A stretch of 64,000 nucleotides of DNA. Origin: Microbacterium sp. TNHR37B. GTDB taxonomy: Bacteria > Actinomycetota > Actinomycetes > Actinomycetales > Microbacteriaceae. The position numbers and the translations under genes were made by a program. Below, piece after piece: positions 16,387 to 24,324 of the stretch (positions within the stretch are counted from its first letter, which is position 1; the number at the start of each line of letters is the position of its first letter). The notes under the pieces are model-generated. The model was not told the origin of the DNA, did not search any database, and was given only the letters and a program-made list of their open reading frames with translations. The stretch is taken from assembly GCF_001620065.1 (NCBI RefSeq), contig NZ_LQGV01000001.1, forward strand, positions 62,001 to 126,000, in the 5' to 3' direction.

Positions 16387-17493
16387 TCACCCGCGGGTGC
16401 GGTATTCCCGGGCGAGGAGCCACACGAGATAGAGGCCGCCGACCGAGACGGTGACGACGCCCACGGGAAGCTCCCACACGACGGCGAGCGCGTCCGCGAG
16501 CACCACGAGCAGGGCACCGGTGCACATCGCGGTCACGGGCTGCATCGGGGTCTGGGCGCGGGTGAGTCGCTGCGCGATCTGCGGAGCCGCCAGGGCGATG
16601 AACGAGATGGGCCCGGCTGCGGCGGTCACGAGGGCGATCATTCCGACGCCCACCAGCAGTGCGTGCCGTCGTACCCGCGCCACGCGGACGCCGCTGGCCG
16701 CGGCGAGGTCGTCTCCCAGCTCCAGCATCGGCAGCGAGCGGGTGAGGGGGAGTCCGAGAAGGAGCAGCGCGGTGAAGGTGAGAAGGGCGGGCCAGAACTG
16801 ATCGAATCCCAGCGACGCGATGCTGCCCGCGCCCCAGGTGGCGGCCACCATCGCCTTCTCCACGCTCACGCTGAGGAGGATCCACGACGTGAGCGAGGAC
16901 AGCGCGGCCGAGACGCCGATCCCGACGATGATGAGCCGGAACGAGGACACGCCGTTGCGGAAGGCGAGGGCGTAGACGAGAAGGGCGGTGAGGAAGCCGC
17001 CCACGAGCGCGGCGCCGGCCTTGGCGAGGTAGAGCTGGGCGCCGAGCACGGCCGTGACGTAGGCGACCGCGAGGTAGGAGCCGGTCGCGAACCCGATCAC
17101 GTCGGGGGAACCGAGCGGATTACGGGTGAGCGTCTGGAACACGGCACCCGAGTAGGCCAGCGCCGCGCCGCACAGCAAGGCGAACAGCACCCGGGGGAGG
17201 CGCCACTGCACCACCACGCGCTCCGTCGCGGCGGACTCGGATCCGCTCAGCGCTCCCCACACCTGCCCCAGCGAGAGCTCCGACGCGCCGAGGGTCATCG
17301 CGACCAGGGCGCACAGGATCGCTGCCGTGAGCAGCAGAGCGCTCACTCGCACCCTGCGGAGGGGAATGCGCGTGCTCAGGTTTCCCCCGCGCAGCCGCCA
17401 CATCGGTTCGCCGAAGTCGACGCGTGACGCCGTCTCTGCTCGGCCCTGCTTCACCTTCGCGCGGCTGATCGATCCCGGGCGCGGGGCGTTCAC
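16387..17493 (-). CDS. FecCD-family iron-siderophore ABC permease (second subunit)
   Basis: 368 residues from a GTG at 17493 that overlaps the stop of the first permease (GTGA). It is a BtuC/FecCD-type permease with about 9-10 hydrophobic segments and the family motifs NPLGSPDVIGFATG and GPISFIALAAPQIAQRL. The first about 45 residues form an unusual charged extension before the first membrane segment, so a later start cannot be excluded. It should pair with the other FecCD subunit and the binding protein. No ATPase gene accompanies them. Confidence 0.88.
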   Translation of the reverse strand: MNAPRPGSISRAKVKQGRAETASRVDFGEPMWRLRGGNLSTRIPLRRVRVSALLLTAAILCALVAMTLGASELSLGQVWGALSGSESAATERVVVQWRLPRVLFALLCGAALAYSGAVFQTLTRNPLGSPDVIGFATGSYLAVAYVTAVLGAQLYLAKAGAALVGGFLTALLVYALAFRNGVSSFRLIIVGIGVSAALSSLTSWILLSVSVEKAMVAATWGAGSIASLGFDQFWPALLTFTALLLLGLPLTRSLPMLELGDDLAAASGVRVARVRRHALLVGVGMIALVTAAAGPISFIALAAPQIAQRLTRAQTPMQPVTAMCTGALLVVLADALAVVWELPVGVVTVSVGGLYLVWLLAREYRTRG

Positions 17494-18575
17494 AGGGCCG
17501 CCGCCCGGTGACGGCGAACGAGCGCGATCAGCACCGGGGCGCCGAGAAGCCCCGTGACGATGCCCACGCGGAGCTCCCCGCTGGGAAGCACGAGGCGACC
17601 GAGCACGTCGGCGACGAGCAGGAACGCGCCGCCGAGGGCCATCGAGTAGGCGAGGATCCACCGCTGGTCGGGACCGGTGAACCACCGCACGGCATGCGGG
17701 ATCATGATGCCGACGAAGGCGATGGGTCCTGCGGCGGCCACCGAGGTCCCTGCGAGCACGGTGATCGCGATCACGACGGCGACCCGCGTGAGCTGCGGGC
17801 GCGCGCCGAGTGTGTGGGAGAGCTCGTCTCCGAGAGCGAGCACGTTGAGCGCCCGGGCGCACATCATCGCCAGGACGAGTCCCGCGACGATGAGAGGCAT
17901 CGCCCGGGCGACCTCGGCCAGGCTCCGACCGCCGATCGAGCCCACGCCCCAGAAGCGGATCGCCTGCATCGTCGTCTCGTTCTCCAGCACCAGCGCACTG
18001 GTCACCCCCGAGCACGCAGCGCCGAGCGCGACGCCGGCCAATGTCAGCTTCAGGCGAGTCGGCCCGCCGCGTCCCACGGAACCCAGCGCGTAGACGACGA
18101 TCGTGAGGGCGAACGCGCCGAGCATCGCGAACGCGACGTAGCCGGCGGGATCCTGGAGGCCCAGAACCCCGACGGCGAAGGTCACCATGAGGGAGGCACC
18201 GGCGTTGACGCCGAGGATCCCCGGGTCGGCGAGCGGATTGCGGGTGAAAGCCTGGATCAGTCCGCCGCAGACGGCCAGCGCTGCACCGACCACGACCCCG
18301 ATCACGGTGCGGGGCAGCCGTAGTTCGCGCACCAGCACGTGTTCCGCATTGCCGCCGTCGAATGCCGTCACCGCCTCCCACACGGTGGCGGTGTCGATCG
18401 CACGGCTTCCGATCATGAGGGAGGCGCACGCCGCGGCGGCCAGCACCCCCACCGCCACGACGAGACCGATCAGGCGAGGCCCCGTGCGGCGGACGGGGTC
18501 GACGGAGCCCCCGCGCCCCCTGCGCGCGGGGGACGAGGTCTCGTCTGCCGCAACCTCCGCGGGTGAACGGCCCAT
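17490..18575 (-). CDS. FecCD-family iron-siderophore ABC permease (first subunit)
   Basis: 361 residues. An N-terminal charged stretch of about 30 residues is followed by about nine membrane helices. Motifs NPLADPGILGVNAGAS and GPIAFVGIMIPHAVRWFTG are diagnostic for FecCD permeases and sit at the coupling and gating helices. It lies four bases downstream of the binding-protein gene and overlaps the second permease, so it is cotranscribed. It imports Fe(III)-siderophore across the membrane. Confidence 0.92.
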   Translation of the reverse strand: MGRSPAEVAADETSSPARRGRGGSVDPVRRTGPRLIGLVVAVGVLAAAACASLMIGSRAIDTATVWEAVTAFDGGNAEHVLVRELRLPRTVIGVVVGAALAVCGGLIQAFTRNPLADPGILGVNAGASLMVTFAVGVLGLQDPAGYVAFAMLGAFALTIVVYALGSVGRGGPTRLKLTLAGVALGAACSGVTSALVLENETTMQAIRFWGVGSIGGRSLAEVARAMPLIVAGLVLAMMCARALNVLALGDELSHTLGARPQLTRVAVVIAITVLAGTSVAAAGPIAFVGIMIPHAVRWFTGPDQRWILAYSMALGGAFLLVADVLGRLVLPSGELRVGIVTGLLGAPVLIALVRRHRAAAL

Positions 18576-18579
18576 CGCG

Positions 18580-19629
18580 TCAGCGGCCCTCCACCCACGG
18601 GGTGCCCTGGAGCGCCGCCGCGATGTGGTCGATGTAGCCCGGGAGGATGTACGGCATCGACAGCACGGTGGGCGCGGTGATCGCCGCCGCCGAGGCGGGC
18701 TCGGTGAAGATCACGTAGGAACCGCTCGCGATCGGATCCCAGGAGAGGAACACCTCATTGGCGAGCGAGTAGTCGACGTCGCTGATGCCGTTGTTCGGCC
18801 ACGCGATGAAGACGTCGGCAGGGACGTCCGAGAGGTTCTCCAGGCTCACCCCGGAGTACCAGAGGTTTCCCTCCGAGGTCTTCTCGAGGGTCTCCATGTA
18901 CGGCGTCGACACCAGACCGAGTGCCTCGGTGATCCGCACCCGCGCGTCGTAGGCGAGGTAGGCGCCCATGCCGGGGTCTCCGGGAGTCAGCGCAAGCCCC
19001 CAGACGAAGGTCTTGTCCTCGATGACGGGATGGGAGGAGACGAGCTCCTCGATGAAGGACTCCGTCTCGGAGACGAGTCGGTCGGCTTCGTCCTCCTTGC
19101 CGAGGGCGGTACCGATCGTCTCGGTCATCCCCTGCCAGGTCCCCGGATCGAAGGGCCCGTCGATGTAGGGAATGGTCGGTGCGATCTCGCTCAGCCGGGC
19201 GTACTCGACGTCGGAGATGCCCGTGTACAGGCCGAGGATCAGGTCAGGCTCCAAGGCCTGGATCGCCTCGTAGTTCGGGCCGTCCTCCAAGGCGGGGATG
19301 ACGGTCGGGCGCTCGTCGAAGTTCGCCGTGATGTAGTCGTCGAACCAGGGCAGATAGCCGTTGTCGTTCGCGCCCCACAGCTCTTCGACTCCGACGGGGT
19401 TGACGCCCAGCGCGGCGACGATGTCCGCGCTCATGAGGCCGAGGGTGACGACCCGCTGCGGGTGCTCCGGTACCGTCGTGCGGCCGTGGGCGTGTTCGAT
19501 CACGGCTCCGCTCTCCGGCGCCGATGCGCCGGAGTCTGCGGTCTCTCCGGCGCACCCCGACATGACGAGGGCGACGGCGAGGAGGGCGGTGATCAGCGGG
19601 GCACGTCGGCGCGCGCGTGCAGGCGACAT
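18580..19629 (-). CDS. iron-siderophore ABC transporter substrate-binding lipoprotein
   Basis: 349 residues. A Sec/lipoprotein signal peptide with lipobox LVMSGC puts the acylated Cys near residue 26. The mature part is a FepB/FhuD-type cluster (HAHGRTTVPEHPQRVVTLG, then DLILGLYTGIS), the usual siderophore-binding fold. It is the first gene of the iron operon, downstream of a DtxR-type box, so expression should rise under iron limitation. Confidence 0.92.
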   Translation of the reverse strand: MSPARARRRAPLITALLAVALVMSGCAGETADSGASAPESGAVIEHAHGRTTVPEHPQRVVTLGLMSADIVAALGVNPVGVEELWGANDNGYLPWFDDYITANFDERPTVIPALEDGPNYEAIQALEPDLILGLYTGISDVEYARLSEIAPTIPYIDGPFDPGTWQGMTETIGTALGKEDEADRLVSETESFIEELVSSHPVIEDKTFVWGLALTPGDPGMGAYLAYDARVRITEALGLVSTPYMETLEKTSEGNLWYSGVSLENLSDVPADVFIAWPNNGISDVDYSLANEVFLSWDPIASGSYVIFTEPASAAAITAPTVLSMPYILPGYIDHIAAALQGTPWVEGR

Positions 19630-19674
19630 TCTGCTCCTTTGGGGAGTTCATCGGGACTCGGGTGGATCCCGGGG

Positions 19675-19693
19675 CTAGGTAAGGCTGTCCTAA
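19675..19693 (-). promoter_or_regulatory. DtxR/IdeR-type iron box
   Basis: On the minus strand the 19 bases read TTAGGACAGCCTTACCTAG, close to the actinobacterial iron-box consensus TTAGGTTAGSCTAACCTAA. It lies about 45 bases upstream of the binding-protein start, in the position for Fe-dependent repression of the siderophore uptake operon. Confidence 0.85.
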
Positions 19694-19772
19694 TAACCGT
19701 ACGGAGCGCCCGACGGTGCGATGCGCGCAAACGGGACCAAGTTCGTCGCCTTTCGGACAGGTGCAGAGTGCG

Positions 19773-20600
19773 TCAGGCGGTTGCGCGGGCGGCTTCCGCG
19801 CCGTACTCGCGCGGCGTGCGCCCGGAATGCGCCTTGAAGACCGCGGCGAAGGCGCTCACGCTGTCGTAGCCGCTCGCGGCGGCCGCCGCGGCGACGGTCG
19901 CGCCGTCATCGAGCATTCCCTCGGCGCGAACCATCCGCACGAGCGTGCGCCAGCGCCCGAAGGACATGCCGACCTCGCTCTGGAAGATCCGCGCGATGGT
20001 GCGTTCGTGCAGGGAGTGTGCGCGGGCGAGCTCGGTGAGACTGTGCCGCGCGTCGGGCGCGTCGAGCACGGCGGAGACGACATCCCGGATGCGTTCGTCG
20101 GAGGGGAGCGGGATCCGGCCGCGGTCGGCGTCGTGATCGGGAGCGCTCGCCCGGAGGAGGGGGAGAAAAGCCTCCTGCATGCGGAGGCGGACCCCGGGCG
20201 CGACCTCTGCCACGTCGAGGTAGAGGAGCATCTCGCGGACGGCGCGCGGCAGGGCGACCGGCTCAGGCCGGTCGTCGTCCTCGCCGGAATCGGCCGCCGA
20301 CACGTAGGTGAAGCACGCCACCGACCCCTGTTCCTGATGAGCGGTGTGAGCGACGCCCGCGGGCACCCAGAGGCCGCGACCCGGCGCGAGGCGCCTCACC
20401 GCATCGCGCAGGTGCAGCCACACGGCCCCGCGCTGGCACCAGACGAGCACCGGGTCGGGATGCGTGTGGGGCGGGGCGATGAGACGCGCCCGCGGCCCGC
20501 TGTCGGCCGGCACCACGTTGGTGGTCAGCACGTAGGGCTTCGCGATGATCGAGGGAAGAAGAGGCGCCCGATCCCAGAGCGGGGGGTCGAACCGGAGCAT
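19773..20600 (-). CDS. AraC-family regulator with N-terminal cupin
   Basis: 275 residues from the ATG at 20598-20600. The N-terminal cupin (about 35-100; PPHTHPDPVLVW, WVPAGVAHTAH) is followed by an AraC double helix-turn-helix (about 175-272; LTELARAHSLHERTIARIFQ, then YDSVSAFAAVFKAHSGRTPREY). It lies upstream of, and in the same direction as, the iron operon and divergent from the regulator gene at 20739. A role in siderophore uptake is possible from position, but no shared operator is obvious. Confidence 0.88.
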   Translation of the reverse strand: MLRFDPPLWDRAPLLPSIIAKPYVLTTNVVPADSGPRARLIAPPHTHPDPVLVWCQRGAVWLHLRDAVRRLAPGRGLWVPAGVAHTAHQEQGSVACFTYVSAADSGEDDDRPEPVALPRAVREMLLYLDVAEVAPGVRLRMQEAFLPLLRASAPDHDADRGRIPLPSDERIRDVVSAVLDAPDARHSLTELARAHSLHERTIARIFQSEVGMSFGRWRTLVRMVRAEGMLDDGATVAAAAAASGYDSVSAFAAVFKAHSGRTPREYGAEAARATA

Positions 20601-20738
20601 GGCTTCATTTTCCCGCACGCGCCTTCGCCCTCGTTCCGCGAGGGCCGAGTGCGGAGGACCGAGAATGATCGCATCGGTCCGCAACGATCGGGTGCGCGCA
20701 CCGCGCGGTCCGCAGGATGGACGCAGAAGGGAGTCGCC

Positions 20739-21617
20739 GTGATCGCTGAGCTCAACCGACTGATCGATGTCGTCGAGACGCATCTGTCCGACGAGATCGA
20801 TGTGGCCCGTGTGGCCAACGCGAGCGGAACGACCGAGTACCACCTGCGCCGGATGTTCTCGTCGCTGACGGGCATGCCGCTGTCGGAGTACGTGCGACGA
20901 CGGCGGATGACCGTCGCCGCCGCGGACGTGATCGACGGGGCACCGCTCCTGGAGATCGCCGTGCGCTATGGCTACGGCTCGACCGAGGCGTTCGGGCGGG
21001 CCTTCCAGGCCGTCCACGGAGTCACCCCCGCGCAGGTTCGGCGTGACGGCGGCCCCCTTCGATCACAACCGCACCTCAGGCTTCGCCTGACCGTCGAAGG
21101 GAACACCTCCATGGACACCCGATTGATTGACCGGCCGGCTTTCCGGCTCATCGGATACGCCGCTCGCGTGCCGCTGATCCATCACGGCCGGAACCCGCAC
21201 ATCGAAGCGCACATCGCATCGTTGGACCCCGGCGCGCACGACCGGCTGAAGGAACTGTCGAACACCGTCCCGGCTGGACTCCTTCAGGTGAGTGACGGCG
21301 TCGACCCGGACTACCGGGAGGGGAGCGAGCTCACCTATCTGCACGGCGTCGCGGTCGATGCCGCCACCACGCCGCCCGACGGCCTCGATGCGATCGATGT
21401 GCTCGAAGGCACCTGGGTGGTCTTCCGCTCCAGCGGTCCCTACCCCGATGCGCTGCAGACGACCTATGCCGCTGCCGCGTCGGAGTGGTTCCCCTCGAAT
21501 CCCTGGCTCCTGCGCCCGGGGCCGTCGATCGTCGCCGTCGTGGAGCGAGCCGATGACTTCCAGACCGCGACCACCGAGCTGTGGATGCCGGTCGAGAGAT
21601 CCTCGGTCACGCCGTGA
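20739..21617 (+). CDS. AraC-family regulator with GyrI-like effector domain
   Basis: 292 residues from the GTG at 20739, preceded by AGAAGGGA. The N-terminal AraC HTH (about 1-100; TEYHLRRMFSSLTGMPLSEY, YGSTEAFGRAFQAVHGVTPAQ) joins a C-terminal GyrI-like/integron cassette small-molecule-binding domain (about 125-290; RLIDRPAFRLIGYAARVP, TWVVFRSSGPYPDALQTTY). This is the Rob/SoxS-like fused architecture used to sense small organic ligands. It overlaps the convergent GAP-family gene by 11 bases. Confidence 0.88.
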   Translation: MIAELNRLIDVVETHLSDEIDVARVANASGTTEYHLRRMFSSLTGMPLSEYVRRRRMTVAAADVIDGAPLLEIAVRYGYGSTEAFGRAFQAVHGVTPAQVRRDGGPLRSQPHLRLRLTVEGNTSMDTRLIDRPAFRLIGYAARVPLIHHGRNPHIEAHIASLDPGAHDRLKELSNTVPAGLLQVSDGVDPDYREGSELTYLHGVAVDAATTPPDGLDAIDVLEGTWVVFRSSGPYPDALQTTYAAAASEWFPSNPWLLRPGPSIVAVVERADDFQTATTELWMPVERSSVTP

Positions 21618-22347
21618 ACCAGCCGAGGTCGAAGATCGCGTGCGCGGCGAGCAGGAAGCCCACGATCCCCACGATCCAGGCCGTCGTCGCGGCGGCGTGA
21701 CGCGTCAGCCACTGATCGAGGCGGGTGAGGGGGCGCTGGAGCGCGTCGTGCGCGACGAGTCTGGCGATGGTCAGGCAGGCAGCGGGCGCGATCATGACGA
21801 GGCAGTAGCCCGCGAGCAGGACGATGGAGGCCGGTCCGGCCGGACCCTGAGAGGTGATGACCCCGATCGCCGCCAGGTACGGCAGCATCGAGGCGGCCTC
21901 GATCGCGACGGCAGTGAGCGCGAGAGCGGCCAGGGCGATCGTCGAGGCTGACCGACGGTCGTCCTCGCCCATGATGCGGCTGCGCCAGCGGACGAGCCGA
22001 CCGCCGCCGGCTGCGGCGCGCTCCGCGGCTCGAGCCCGGGCTCGCCGAGTGTCCATCAGCTGACTGACGGCGACGAGCGCGATGCCGAGGAGGAGCTGGC
22101 CGATGAGGAAGACGGGCGAGTGAAGGGTGTGGGCGTGGGCGTCGAGGAAGGCTCGGGCGCCCACCAGCAGGACGACTCCCAGCGCGAGGTAGGCGAGGGC
22201 GACGCTGGCGAGGTAGACGAGAATCCGTCCGATGCGCACCGTGCCCGGTGCGGTGAGAAGCCAGACCGGGATGAGGAGCGTGCCGAAGCTCGTCGAGTCG
22301 AGGAGGGCCAGCACGACGAGCGTGCCGGCCGCGCCGGCGTCGATCAC
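21607..22347 (-). CDS. GAP/Sap-family membrane protein
   Basis: 246 residues from a GTG that overlaps the stop of the upstream lipoprotein (GTGA). About six membrane segments (near 5-25, 38-62, 75-95, 130-150, 160-190, 215-240) surround a basic loop (RRARARAAERAAAGGGRLVR). It matches the GAP family, which includes mycobacterial Sap and Gap proteins needed for surface glycolipid export. There Gap/Sap genes sit beside mmpS/mmpL. Here the partner is an MmpS-like lipoprotein and no MmpL is present. Confidence 0.75.
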   Translation of the reverse strand: MIDAGAAGTLVVLALLDSTSFGTLLIPVWLLTAPGTVRIGRILVYLASVALAYLALGVVLLVGARAFLDAHAHTLHSPVFLIGQLLLGIALVAVSQLMDTRRARARAAERAAAGGGRLVRWRSRIMGEDDRRSASTIALAALALTAVAIEAASMLPYLAAIGVITSQGPAGPASIVLLAGYCLVMIAPAACLTIARLVAHDALQRPLTRLDQWLTRHAAATTAWIVGIVGFLLAAHAIFDLGWFTA

Positions 22348-22826
22348 GACGGTCCGAGCTGGAGGCGCCGCTCGCAGGTCGCCGTGGCACGGCTGCCTTC
22401 GGAGCGACGGGAGGCGACCTCCACGCCGTCGACCAGGATGCGGCACCGGACGAACGTCGCGCCCGGCCCGGCGTGCACCTCGACCGTCGTCGCCCGCAGG
22501 GGAAAGAACGCGTCGGTCGACACCGTGAACTCGCGCCGAAACGGCACGGAGACCGCGTCTTCGAACAGGCTCTGCGGGTTGCGGGGGGAGCGGATCTCGA
22601 CGGCGAGGTCTTCGGCGGTCGATCCATCGCTGTCGATCTCCACCGTCACGACGATCGATCGCTGAGCAGTGGTGCCGGGGTCCGACGCGAGGGGCGACGG
22701 CGAGGCGGGAGCGCCGGTGAGGCCGGCGAGGGTGTCATCGACGACCCCGCAGCCGACCATCGTCAGGGTGATGCCGAGCGCCGCGGCGCCGGAGACCAGC
22801 CGGGCGACACGTGAGCTTCGAGCCAT
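22344..22826 (-). CDS. MmpS-like secreted lipoprotein
   Basis: 160 residues. A lipoprotein signal with lipobox TMVGC (Cys near 26) is followed by a Pro/Ser-rich linker and a beta-rich domain. The pattern VTVEIDSDG, VPFRREFTV and a final FVRCRILVDGVEVASRRSEG with TC near the end resembles the MmpS/lipoprotein accessory fold, where a Cys pair closes the C-terminal hairpin. It is translationally coupled to the GAP-family gene. It is divergent from the TetR gene at 22900 and likely repressed by it. MmpS assignment is by pattern only. Confidence 0.55.
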   Translation of the reverse strand: MARSSRVARLVSGAAALGITLTMVGCGVVDDTLAGLTGAPASPSPLASDPGTTAQRSIVVTVEIDSDGSTAEDLAVEIRSPRNPQSLFEDAVSVPFRREFTVSTDAFFPLRATTVEVHAGPGATFVRCRILVDGVEVASRRSEGSRATATCERRLQLGPS

Positions 22827-22839
22827 GAGCCCACCTCCC

Positions 22840-22893
22840 GTTGTAGTACGACTGTGCTAGTTCCTCGTTACTGTAGCACGGTCGTGCTACAGT
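22840..22893. promoter_or_regulatory. tandem TetR operators
   Basis: Arms ACTGTAGCACG and CGTGCTACAGT around a 2-base centre form a perfect 24-bp palindrome at 22870-22893, six bases before the TetR start. An imperfect copy (TTGTAGTACGACTGTGCTAG) lies at 22841-22860 before the lipoprotein gene. The pair is the probable operator for both directions. Confidence 0.75.
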
Positions 22894-22899
22894 CGCTCC

Positions 22900-23481
22900 A
22901 TGTCCCGCAGCATCGACCTCGCCGCGCGCAAGGCGCAGCTCGCCGAGGCGGTGTGGCAGGTGATCCTCGACCGGGGGATCTCGGCGGTCTCGGTGCGAAC
23001 CGTGGCCGAGCAGGCCGGCCTCGTCGTGGGATCCCTGCGGCACGTGTTCCCGACGCGGGCTGAGCTGCTGTCGTTCTCGGCGGAGTTGATGGTGCAACGG
23101 GCCACGGAACGCGTCCTCGCGACCCCGTGGTCCGACGATCCTCAGCGGTATGCGCGAGACGTCATCTCGCGACTTCTGCCTCTCGATCCCGACAGTCGGG
23201 CGGAACTGGAAGTGAACCTCGCCCTCGTGGCGGAGTGTCCGGCCCAGCCGAGCCTTCGCGATATCCGCGACCACGCGCACGCGCAGCTCCTCGAGGTGTG
23301 CGTGCGGCTGGTCGAGCTCCTCACGGGGCGGGCGCGGGATCCCGAGCTGGTGATCACGGCGCGTCGGCTGCACGCGATCGTCGACGGGCTCGCCCTCCAT
23401 CTGCTGCACGGCGACGGCGATGAGCAGAGCGTGCGGGCGATCGTGAGCGAGGAGATCGGTCGCATCGCCGAGACGGCGTGA
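22900..23481 (+). CDS. TetR-family transcriptional regulator
   Basis: 193 residues. The N-terminal TetR helix-turn-helix (about 10-58; GISAVSVRTVAEQAGLVVGS, LRHVFPTRAELL) is followed by a helical ligand-binding domain of the TetR_C_6/BetI-like type. It is divergent from the MmpS-like/GAP pair, and a 24-bp palindrome precedes its start, so it probably represses itself and that pair. Confidence 0.9.
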   Translation: MSRSIDLAARKAQLAEAVWQVILDRGISAVSVRTVAEQAGLVVGSLRHVFPTRAELLSFSAELMVQRATERVLATPWSDDPQRYARDVISRLLPLDPDSRAELEVNLALVAECPAQPSLRDIRDHAHAQLLEVCVRLVELLTGRARDPELVITARRLHAIVDGLALHLLHGDGDEQSVRAIVSEEIGRIAETA

Positions 23482-23504
23482 GGTTCGCGGCCGCGCAGAC
23501 GGGG

Positions 23505-23708
23505 TCAGTCCTCGTAGTGCAGCAGGTCTCCCGGTTGGCACTCCAGCACGCGGCATATCGAATCGAGGGTCGAGAACCTGACGGCCTTCGCGCGACCGTT
23601 CTTGAGCACCGCGACATTCGCGGGAGTGATGCCGATCGCCTCGGCGAACTCTCCCACGCTCATCCCCCGCTGCGCGAGCATGCGGTCGATGGTGATGCGG
23701 ATGGCCAT
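23505..23708 (-). CDS. short XRE-family regulator (YozG-like)
   Basis: 67 residues, essentially one Cro/CI helix-turn-helix (MLAQRGMSVGEFAEAIGITP, then NVAVLKNGRAKAVRFSTLD) ending with a conserved CRVLECQPGDLLHYED tail. It is the classic partner of DUF2975 membrane proteins. Its ATG shares one base with the stop of the DUF2975 gene. It likely binds the palindromes at 24204-24232. Confidence 0.9.
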   Translation of the reverse strand: MAIRITIDRMLAQRGMSVGEFAEAIGITPANVAVLKNGRAKAVRFSTLDSICRVLECQPGDLLHYED

Positions 23709-24202
23709 CAGACCACCTCGTCGAGCTCGGCGCGCAGCCCGATCGCGCCGCGCAGGAGTGACCGGAGGACGAGCGTGAGAAAGGCCAGTGCTGCCAGGGT
23801 GAGGCACGCGAGAGCAAGCACGAGGCCCAGGAAGGGGCTTCCCGCCTGGCCGTTCGCGATGACGACCACGGCGGTGACGATCAGCACGACGCCGAGCAGC
23901 AGGAGCACCACGATCGCATCGACCCACAGCAGCGACGGGCGCGTCAGCATGGCGCCCGTGTAGATGCGGTGGACGAGAAGTGCGATCACCACGAGAGTCA
24001 TGAGCCCGAGGATCGTGAACGACATCGCGACGGCCAGAAGGGGCGTCTGCAGTCCGGCGTACTCGGGGAAGCTCTCCGCCAGGCTCGCCGAGACGCCGGG
24101 GAGCCAGACTCCGGCGACGAGCCCGATGGCGAAGAGCAGGCCGAGGAAGACGTGCGTGGCGATGACCAGTCCGGCGGACGGGCGAGGGATAACGGGATTC
24201 AT
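23708..24202 (-). CDS. DUF2975 membrane protein
   Basis: 164 residues with four predicted membrane helices (about 12-32, 55-77, 95-117, 125-148). It has the DUF2975 layout and an immediately downstream short XRE regulator, a conserved two-gene unit in Gram-positive bacteria without an established biochemical role. A membrane sensor that sequesters or signals to the regulator is a reasonable inference. Confidence 0.85.
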   Translation of the reverse strand: MNPVIPRPSAGLVIATHVFLGLLFAIGLVAGVWLPGVSASLAESFPEYAGLQTPLLAVAMSFTILGLMTLVVIALLVHRIYTGAMLTRPSLLWVDAIVVLLLLGVVLIVTAVVVIANGQAGSPFLGLVLALACLTLAALAFLTLVLRSLLRGAIGLRAELDEVV

Positions 24203-24203
24203 A

Positions 24204-24232
24204 TATCGAGTTTCGATAGATATCTATCGAAA
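24204..24232. promoter_or_regulatory. overlapping palindromes at DUF2975/XRE promoter
   Basis: A 22-bp perfect palindrome, arms TTTCGATAGAT and ATCTATCGAAA (24211-24232), overlaps TATCGA-gtt-TCGATA (24204-24218). It abuts the DUF2975 start codon. It is AT-rich against a GC-rich background and is the probable operator for the XRE regulator. Confidence 0.7.
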
Positions 24233-24324
24233 GTCAATAGGTTGGACGCGTCGGTGACATCGTCTGCCGGCGGCATCTCTCGTACACTCACCGACGAGAT
24301 GGACGACGACACGAAGGACGACGC

